Notes under the pieces: model-generated
Told to the model about the DNA's origin: nothing
Seen by the model: only the letters and a program-made list of their open reading frames with translations
Database searches by the model: none
In this document: positions 56,712 through 64,000 of the stretch, one piece after another
Position numbering within the stretch: position 1 is the stretch's first letter
Layout: each line of letters begins with the position of its first letter
Position numbers and translations under genes: made by a program
From: Pseudoips prasinana
Lineage: Eukaryota; Arthropoda; Insecta; Lepidoptera; Nolidae
Assembly (NCBI GenBank): GCA_951640165.1
Contig: OX621263.1
Location: 6,346,501 to 6,410,500, forward strand
DNA: 64,000 nucleotides
Reading direction: 5' to 3'

Positions 56712-59700
56712 CATCATATAAATAGTTATAAGATTAGGTTAATTAATTGTTATATACTTAAGATACTTAAAACACATTATGGTTATACTTCTTCTTACCA
56801 ACCTTGGTCAGATCTAAGTTTCATTTGTAAAAAGGCTGCGTTGCTATTAAATATTTTAATAAACTTGTTATTAAATTGTTACTATTCATACAAATCAGTA
56901 AGTCAAAATCAAAACTTAGTATTTGTTAATTGCTTTCGAAAAATACTATAAAATTGTATACATAATTTTTATTATAGTAATAGTTATTACCTAACATTCA
57001 AATTGATCGTTACTATAACGGGCGTAAACACTAAACTACTTATATATATTATATGTATTCCTGCATGTGCATTCATCTTAAAAACTTTTATCTATACCTA
57101 CTGTGATCCTAAATGCCTTTACTTAATATTCCATATTTTTGTTCATAACATTCAATGACAAAAAGAACAATGTGTTATCGATATATTACCAAAATTGTCG
57201 TGGGTTAAGAACAAAATTAAATACGATTTTTATGAACATCTTATCGCACCATTATGATATTATAATTTTGACTGAGACTTGGTTGCATGATGGCATAGTG
57301 AATACCGAATTTATAGATCCTCGATATAATGTGTACCGATGCGACCGGGATCGCGCCGCAACTAACCGGCGAGATGGCGGCGGCGTGCTGGTGGCCGTGC
57401 TTCACTCGCTGCGTGCGGTTCCCTGCACGTCGGCGCCTCCCGCCGCTTCCTTGATAATGCCACCAATCATTGACCATATACTATTAGAGCTGAGCTTTGG
57501 TGACGCTGTATACCTATTAGGTGCCGCATACATCCCACCTGGCATAGATTCTAATGTTTATCTCGCTTATTTTAACAAAGTACAAAACATTATACAGATA
57601 AAGGGCTACGATTATTTTTGTTTACTTGGTGATTTTAACTTACCACATCTTGACTGGTATTTGGACGGAACAAAAATGCAACTCCTCCGAACAAGTAACT
57701 TGACACCGCCGTATTCTTACTTATTAAATTTTTTATCCGCTGTAGACTGTATACAAGTAAACACCCACAAAAATGATATGAATAGATTACTAGATTTGTG
57801 TTTAACCAATATACATACCAGCAGGACATTCTCTGCGCCTATCACGTTGGTTCCACCGGACTTACATCACCCTCCTTATTACGTCATAATACCAATTAAC
57901 AATAACATATCCAAACCTATGTCGACTAAACAACAGATAAAATACTGTTACAAGAATGCTAATTATCAGCTAATTAACAGCGACATTTATGAATTAAACT
58001 GGGGTCAGCTGTTTGTAAACAAATCTGCCGAAGATAGTGTTAATATTTTCTATGAATATATATTTGATATCATACGTAAACACACTCCCTCGAAACGCAT
58101 TTTCAAGTCTCATTTTCCAATTTGGTTTAGCCCTGCACTAATACATATTTTCAAAAATAAAAATACGGCTTGGATTAAATGGAAGGTATATAAAAATCAA
58201 TGTGACTATAATATATTTTCTATGTACCGAGACAGATTCAAAAAAGAATCTGAAAAATGTTACAAGACATATATGAAATCGGTAGAAAACAGTATACCTA
58301 AAAATGTTAAATACTTTTGGACATATTTAAAAAACCGTAAAAACCAATCAGATATTCCTAACTGTGTACACCGTGGTGGCATGGAAACAGATAGCCCCGA
58401 GGGAATTTGTAACTTATTTTCTTCATTCTTTCACTCAGTTTTTCAGCACTCGGATGTTTCAGACACTCTCAGTGTTGAAAATTTGAGTGATGTAGATATA
58501 GGAATAACAAACAACTTTATTACTGATATACAATTATCTGAAGCGGATGTATTGAAAGAACTAAAGGCTCTTGACTGTACCAAAGGCCCAGGACTTGATT
58601 GTATACCACCAATTTTTCTTAAAAATACTGCAAGAACTATATATAAGCCGCTTGCAATATTGTACAATAAATGTTTGATGGAGGGTATATGTCCTGCAGT
58701 GTGGAAATCGGCCAGAATAACACCGATACACAAAGGAGGCTCAAAAAGAGAAGTCACTAATTATCGCCCAATTTCAATACTTCCTGCGCTCTCGAAACTT
58801 TTAGAAAGGTTAGTTCATAACACCATTTATCCATTACTACACAGCACTATTCTGCCGCAGCAACATGGTTTTGTTCGTAAACGCTCCACTGTCACAAATC
58901 TTATCGTTTACACCTCTGAAATATTTGATAATTTGGATGCAAATAGACAAACAGATAGAATTTATACTGACTTTCGGAAAGCATTTGACCGCGTAGACCA
59001 TAAAATACTACTGCAAAAAATTGCTTTTAACGGCATTCGTGGTAATCTATGGAGGTGGTTTAAGTCTTATGTGACCAACAGAACACAAAAAGTCGTCATC
59101 AATGGATTCGAATCTAACATGGTAATTATTACCTCTGGAGTCCCGCAGGGGTCCATTCTTGGTCCACTACTGTTTGTTATATTTATTAACGATATACATA
59201 ACTGCTTTCGTCACAGTAAATTATTACTTTACGCAGACGATTTGAAAATTTACAGAACTATTCATGACGTTAATGATCAGCATAAACTACAGGAGGACCT
59301 GGATAGATTTAATAATTATTGTACACAAAACAAACTTCTGCTAAGTCTTGATAAATGCAAATTTTTAACTTTTACTAGAAAAAGAACGTCAATTAGCAAC
59401 AATTCTTATTCCATTGGCGGTCACTATCTTGATAGAGTACAGACTATCCGCGATCTTGGAGTCACACTAGATACTAAGATGACGTTGGATGCACATGTAG
59501 ATAAAATATGCAGTAAAGCTTACAAAATGTATGGTTTTGTGTTGAGAGCCAGTAATGACTTTGTCCGTCCCGAAACATATTTATATCTTTATAGGACCTT
59601 AATTCGTTCGCAATTGGAACATGCCACATGTATCTGGGATCCATTGTATACTAAGTATTCTTATAGCCTTGAAAGGGTGCAAAAAAAAATCTTGCGTTGT

Positions 59701-60401
59701 ATGCACTATAAATGCTTTCATAGCTACCAGAATTACTCTACACTGCTGCAAAAATATCAACTCTTAGATCTAAAGTCGAGAAGAATACAGTTGCAAGCGA
59801 TGTTTTTGTATGACTTATGTCACAATAGATACGACTGTAACGAAATTATTAACAGCATTCATTATTATGTGCCTACCAGATCGCAACCGCGAGCCTGTCG
59901 TTCAATCCCGACATTCTACACAGGTTATTCACGCACTAATGCAGGCAAACGCTCACCCATTTGTCGTATACTTCCTTCTTCCTTCTGGATTCCTTCAACT
60001 GTAATTTTGGTAATATTGATGTTTTTGCGAGTAGTGTAAGTACATTCAAGAAGCTTATACTGGCGAATGCCCGTTCCACGCCATAACGGTACATTTGAGG
60101 AACGACCTTTACTAACTATGTAGTAAAGACTGTGTAACTATGTAATACTGTTGTTGTAATAAGTGTATAACATCAAGATTAAGAACTTTATTGTTGATGT
60201 ATTATGTTGTTCGTACTATCTTTTCTCTAATTTTTGCATAATTGTTCGACTCTCAATTTGAACTTACTCATATGTTTTAACTTTATCTGTGGTAAACGGT
60301 GTGGATATCATAATTAATTATATTGTATAGCCTAAACATTATTATAGTGTAATATTGTGATATTGTTAGTTTACCCAATAAAAAAAAAAAAAAAAAAAAA
60401 A
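56712..60401 (+). mobile_element. Non-LTR retrotransposon (Jockey/CR1-like), ORF2 intact, A-tailed
   Basis: Borders are inferred from the inverted-repeat partner: the left arm is interrupted after 'catcatcat' at 56711 and resumes 'atcatcaacaacctgaaag' at 60402. The 3' end has a long A run (60380-60401). About 430 bp precede ORF2, with no recognisable ORF1, so it is probably 5' truncated. Confidence 0.85.
57139..60039 (+). CDS. Retrotransposon ORF2 (endonuclease and reverse transcriptase)
   Basis: 966 codons, uninterrupted. The N-terminus is an APE-type endonuclease: YYQNCRGLRTKLNTIF, LTETWLHDG, RDGGGVLVAV and GDFNLPHLDWYLDG. RT follows: NYRPISILPALSKLLERLV, RKRSTVTNLIVYTSEIFDN, YTDFRKAFDRVDHKILLQK, SGVPQGSILGPLLFVIFIND and catalytic LLYADDLKIYRT. 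The C-terminal tail includes GVTLDTKMTLDAHV and LEHATCIWDPLY. No RNase H is seen, unlike the 27-33 kb element. The last ~30 residues may be off-register, because a more typical 'FKKLILANARST'-like ending seems to follow in another frame near 60043. The protein copies element RNA into target DNA at nicked sites. Confidence 0.9.
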   Translation: MFITFNDKKNNVLSIYYQNCRGLRTKLNTIFMNILSHHYDIIILTETWLHDGIVNTEFIDPRYNVYRCDRDRAATNRRDGGGVLVAVLHSLRAVPCTSAPPAASLIMPPIIDHILLELSFGDAVYLLGAAYIPPGIDSNVYLAYFNKVQNIIQIKGYDYFCLLGDFNLPHLDWYLDGTKMQLLRTSNLTPPYSYLLNFLSAVDCIQVNTHKNDMNRLLDLCLTNIHTSRTFSAPITLVPPDLHHPPYYVIIPINNNISKPMSTKQQIKYCYKNANYQLINSDIYELNWGQLFVNKSAEDSVNIFYEYIFDIIRKHTPSKRIFKSHFPIWFSPALIHIFKNKNTAWIKWKVYKNQCDYNIFSMYRDRFKKESEKCYKTYMKSVENSIPKNVKYFWTYLKNRKNQSDIPNCVHRGGMETDSPEGICNLFSSFFHSVFQHSDVSDTLSVENLSDVDIGITNNFITDIQLSEADVLKELKALDCTKGPGLDCIPPIFLKNTARTIYKPLAILYNKCLMEGICPAVWKSARITPIHKGGSKREVTNYRPISILPALSKLLERLVHNTIYPLLHSTILPQQHGFVRKRSTVTNLIVYTSEIFDNLDANRQTDRIYTDFRKAFDRVDHKILLQKIAFNGIRGNLWRWFKSYVTNRTQKVVINGFESNMVIITSGVPQGSILGPLLFVIFINDIHNCFRHSKLLLYADDLKIYRTIHDVNDQHKLQEDLDRFNNYCTQNKLLLSLDKCKFLTFTRKRTSISNNSYSIGGHYLDRVQTIRDLGVTLDTKMTLDAHVDKICSKAYKMYGFVLRASNDFVRPETYLYLYRTLIRSQLEHATCIWDPLYTKYSYSLERVQKKILRCMHYKCFHSYQNYSTLLQKYQLLDLKSRRIQLQAMFLYDLCHNRYDCNEIINSIHYYVPTRSQPRACRSIPTFYTGYSRTNAGKRSPICRILPSSFWIPSTVILVILMFLRVV

Positions 60402-61835
60402 TCATCAACAACCTGAAAGTATCCACTGCTGGAGGTAGGCGTCCCCCAAAGGTTTTTATTAAATTTGCCATTTTTACGGGTTTGCCACATGTAACATGGT
60501 TCAAATGACAACGTTGTAAAAACCTATGCAGGGCTCAACATTGGCGACAGCAGTTAGGTGGTACTTACTTTTCGTACCCTTACTCGCCTTTATAATACCC
60601 ACCCACCATGGAAGATATGGGGTGGCCCTGTTATTCTTTCAGGGCCGAAAACCACACGGCTAACTCGTTATAAGCTAACGGCTTTTTAACGGTTATATAA
60701 ATAAAATAAATAATCTGTTTATTGCATTAAAAACTTACAATTATTTTTGACGATTCTTAACTTAATCAAAAACTAAATAGATTATTCAGTTAAGGAGTTG
60801 CTTATACAAGGTATTTAAAACATAATCATGATTAATTACATAATTTGTCGGGTATTTAAGTAATGTCTCTTCAGAATGTTACGTATTTGTCTACTGTTCT
60901 TGTTATCAAGCTTATTAAATACATGTTTAAAATTTTAGGTAATATATATTTTGATGTTCTCTCACCGTATACATTAGTATATACAGGTATTACGAATGTT
61001 GCCAGAAATGTTGCCAGGTTAATCGAATATATAAGCTATACATATTACTATAAAGTTTCATCGTAATCCATCCAGTCAATTTTCCGTTAAAGAGTAACAG
61101 ACATCCATTCATCTATAGTCCCAAACATTCGTAAGTATAATATTAGTAGGAGTTCTGTTTCGTCGCACATTGGTTTTAATTTCATTCAAAAATTATTTCC
61201 ACTCGTGCTTGCTTGCTCTTTTTTTCTTAACTCCCGCTTTGAAACGCGCTTAGGGAAGAGGAGCTTTGGACTCCGTCTAAATAAAAACGGTGTCTCCTAA
61301 AACTTTACTTCTCATAGTAACTGTATTTATTGCAGCTTGTGTCTGTAGTATGTGTTCATTTACTTTGGAATCTAGCTTGTCCAAGTAGCTATATTTTTGG
61401 CATATATTATGATCTCTGTATGGTGATGGTATTTCATTATTGGGATGACTCAGTTTGAAGTGGATGGTATTTCCTTAATTTGATAGTTTTGTTATACTGG
61501 CCTATATCTGTGTGCCATTGCTAAGAGAAGGCATCTCCGTTGGTTTTCCAGATTTCTCTGTCTTTCGCAATTTCAGGCCAGTCGTTACAAAACGAGTTCA
61601 GGAGTTTATAAGAGCAGCCTGACTGGGAAAGTAAAACCACTTCCACCTTACAGAAGTTTTAATGTTGTGTTTCCGAGTGTAAGTAAGGTCGCCAGAGCTC
61701 ATTGGGGTGGGGGGAAGGGTCAGCAACACTTGTTTGCTGACTCTTAAAGGCCGGCAACGCACCCGCAACTCCTCTGGTGTCGCGTGTCCATGGGCGGCGA
61801 TGACCACTTACCATCAGGTGACCCACTTGCTCGTT
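60402..61835. repeat. Inverted repeat, left arm continued
   Basis: 60402-60670 mirrors 63130-63430 (LINE 3' fragment 'gtatccactgctgg'). 61065-61160 mirrors 62960-63060. 61240-61835 mirrors 62120-62770 ('gagtcagcaaacaagtgttg' family, 'aacggtgtctcct'). About 300-350 bp near 60690-61010 has no partner. Confidence 0.75.
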
Positions 61836-62060
61836 TGTCGCCCTCTGATATAATCGTCACACCATCTCCATTTGGGCCTACCACGACGAGGTCGGCCAGT
61901 AATTAAAGAAATTATTATTAGCAGCTAATTTTCAAGTTAATTAGTTATTACTATGTTATGTAATAATATAATATATTTTAGTATATTAATAGTGAGACGA
62001 ACATAAGCACGAACCGCAGACAATTGCCATAAGCACTCTTTGCAATGTCCTGAGTTTGCA
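61836..62060. other. Unpaired centre of the large inverted repeat
   Basis: No gene seen. Short AT-rich spacer between the arms. Confidence 0.5.
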
Positions 62061-62064
62061 CAAA

Positions 62065-63773
62065 CCAGCCAAGTGCGAGTCGGACTCGCCCATGAAGGGT
62101 TCCGTAGCAGCAAGTATCAGTTCACCTGATGGTAAGTAATCACCGCCGCCCATGGACACTCGCGACACCAGAGGAATCGCGGGTGCGTTGCCGGCCTTTA
62201 AGAGTCAGCAAACAAGTGTTGCTGACCCTTCCCCCCACCCTAATGAGCTCTGGTGACCATACTCATACTCGGAATTACAACATTAAAACTTCTGTAAGGT
62301 GGAGGTACTTCCCCAGTCGGGCTGCTCTTTGAGCGAATGAACGCTGTGCCCTACCTCTCTTATAAACTCCTGAACTGGCCTGAAATTGCAAAAGACAGGG
62401 AAATCTGGAAAACCAACGGAGAGGCCTTTTCTTAGCAATGGCACACAGATATAGGCCAGTATAAAAAACTACAAATTAAGGAAATACCATCCACTTAAAA
62501 CTGAATCATCCCAATAATGGAATACCCCTACAGAAATCATACCTATCGTAATAGGCGCAATAGGAGTGGTAGCCAAAAATATATGTGGCTACTTGGACAA
62601 GGTAGATTCCAAAGAATAATACACAGTTACTACGTGAAGTAAAGTAAAACTTCACTTCTCATAGTAACTGTGTATTCTTTGCCAACAACGGTGTCTCCTT
62701 TTAGGAGGTTTTTTAGGGAGTCCGAACATTTTCTCCCTAAGGGTTTCAAAGCGGGAGTTAAAAAAAAAAAGACTGATAAAACACGAACGTCAATTTTATT
62801 TTTCAAAAAAAAACCTGTGATCATTGTTTAATTTGTAATGAAGACATTCAAAAACAATTTTACTGATTTTTTATAATTCTAAGATTATAGTTTTGACATA
62901 AAACTATGATTACATTTTTGTTATTAGTCTTTTAAACATGCTGAAACCAAGGTGTGACGAAACAAAACTCCTACTAATATTATAAATGCGAATGTTTGTG
63001 ACTATAGATGTATGGATGTCTGTCACTCTTTAACGGAAAATCGACTGGATGGATTTCGATGAAACTTTATAGTAATATTTATAGCTTATATATCCGATTA
63101 ACACATAGGCTATAATTCAAAGTCATTAACGAGTTAGCCGTGTGGTTTTTGGCCCTGAAAGAATAACAGGGCCACCCCATATCTTCCATGGGTGGGTGAT
63201 ATAAAGGCGAGTAAGGGTACGATGAGTAAGTACCACCTAACTGCTGTCGCCAACGTTTCCCCTTGCAAAGGTTTTTATAACGTTGTCATTTGAACCATGT
63301 TACCGCGCTTGGTCGCATACCAAGCGCGATGCTTACGGCAAATCCGTACAAATGGCAAATTTAATAAAACCTTTGGGGGAGGCCTACGTCCAGCAGTGGA
63401 TACTTTCAGGCCGTTGATGATGATGTAATTCATAAAATTTTACGCGGATGAAACCGAGGGGCATAGCTAGTATGTTATAATTACTGGGCTTCCATAAACA
63501 GTTCGTTAATTTTATTTTGCCGCTAATTGACGCAGCCATCCCGAGATTTAAAAGATTCACCTTCGCCCAATTAATATCTGGACACCACTACACTACTGGC
63601 TTACACTGCTTGGATACAAAGAACATAATATTATGTACACATACATTCGTATTAAATGCAATAATGACACATTTATTGACACATAATTATAGTATATAAA
63701 CCAATGTTTACTTGTAGATTATATCAATTGCCTGCTTATTTCGTTTTACTTTTTCCCTTACAATTATACTAAT
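62065..63773. repeat. Inverted repeat, right arm
   Basis: Begins after a 'gcgagtcggactcgcc' repeat fragment (62065-62112). It runs through the mirrored blocks listed for the left arm to the promoter of the second class B gene. It lacks the retrotransposon present in the left arm. 62640-62760 has an additional local stem ('cttcacttctcatagtaact' region). Confidence 0.75.
63693..63700 (+). promoter_or_regulatory. TATA box of the second class B chorion gene
   Basis: AGTATATAAACCAATGTTTA, 81 bp before the start codon. It is the mirror copy of 56384-56391. Confidence 0.6.
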
Positions 63774-64000
63774 ATGGCATACAAAGCTATTGTTTTGTTC
63801 TCCGCTTCAGCACTTTTTATTCAGGTAAATATTTTGTAGTACCTAGTTATAATAACTTACTTGTTGCTCTTGCGGTCTCATCTTCTTAGCGAGTGATGGT
63901 AATCTTAATTGTGACGGCCCAGAACTTTGTTATGAGAATCGCATATCAGTATCATATATATCATAGTCCTATGGGTTGACTGCACCACATTTGCATTCCA
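63774..64000 (+). CDS. Class B chorion protein, 5' part only (runs off the window)
   Basis: Exon 1 at 63774-63824 encodes the same 17-residue signal exon as the 55-56 kb gene, MAYKAIVLFSASALFIQ, with the same gtaaatatt donor. The rest of the window is intron 1. Its first ~110 bp closely match the left gene's intron; it then shows small deletions ('catatcagtatcatatatat'). Exon 2 should lie some hundreds of bases past the window end. Whether the gene is intact cannot be judged here. Confidence 0.85.

Noticed and set aside
57139..60039. Host gene with a 966-codon ORF
   Set aside because: Endonuclease and RT motifs, the A tail and the empty-site comparison show it is a retrotransposon ORF.

Overview
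This is eukaryotic, AT-rich, intron-bearing DNA from a moth or butterfly (Lepidoptera). It looks like part of a chorion (eggshell) gene cluster that has been heavily invaded by transposons. The lepidopteran call rests on several genes with the chorion plan: a 14-19 codon signal-peptide exon, then one phase-0 intron, then one main exon. Three of these genes carry recognisable chorion central domains. Further support comes from Helitron-type repeats ending in a GC-rich hairpin plus CTAG, tRNA-derived SINEs, and several clades of non-LTR retrotransposon. All calls were made by eye; no search was run and no identity percentages were computed.

Layout. 0-3 kb: SINE, Helitron and foldback repeats. 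3.4-6.25 kb: a small secreted-protein gene whose second exon is followed by three tandem copies, the last two broken. 6.3-11.2 kb: LINE debris including a 100-bp tandem array, SINEs and a Helitron. 11.3-13.5 kb: a two-exon gene for a 504-residue asparagine-rich secreted protein. 13.5-20.3 kb: repeats, a 446-bp tandem duplication and a decayed reverse transcriptase. 20.4-26.4 kb: a probable four-exon gene for a Val/Pro/Ala-rich repetitive secreted protein, with repeats in its introns. 26.5-34 kb: a nearly intact 5.9-kb non-LTR retrotransposon with perfect 14-bp target-site duplications, flanked by two related Helitrons. 34-37.7 kb: repeats and possible chorion promoter relics. 37.8-39.2 kb: a class B-like chorion gene (+). 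41-45.5 kb: an RTE-type retrotransposon and LINE fragments. 46.1-47.5 kb: a class A-like chorion gene (-) with an asparagine-rich arm. 47.6-55 kb: repeats. 55.1-56.3 kb: a class B chorion gene (-). 56.7-60.4 kb: a non-LTR element with an intact 966-codon ORF. 60.4-63.4 kb: inverted-repeat arms. 63.77 kb to the end: promoter, exon 1 and partial intron of a second class B gene (+), a mirror image of the 55-56 kb gene.

The host genes probably all encode secreted structural proteins of the eggshell, made by follicle cells. Five gene starts plus the partial gene at the end have a TATA-like box 54-84 bp before the start codon, in keeping with short-leader chorion promoters. The most unusual points are the Asn-rich, cysteine-poor proteins attached to chorion-type signal exons, the head-to-head mirror pair of class B genes, and the tandem expansion and decay of exon 2 in the first gene.
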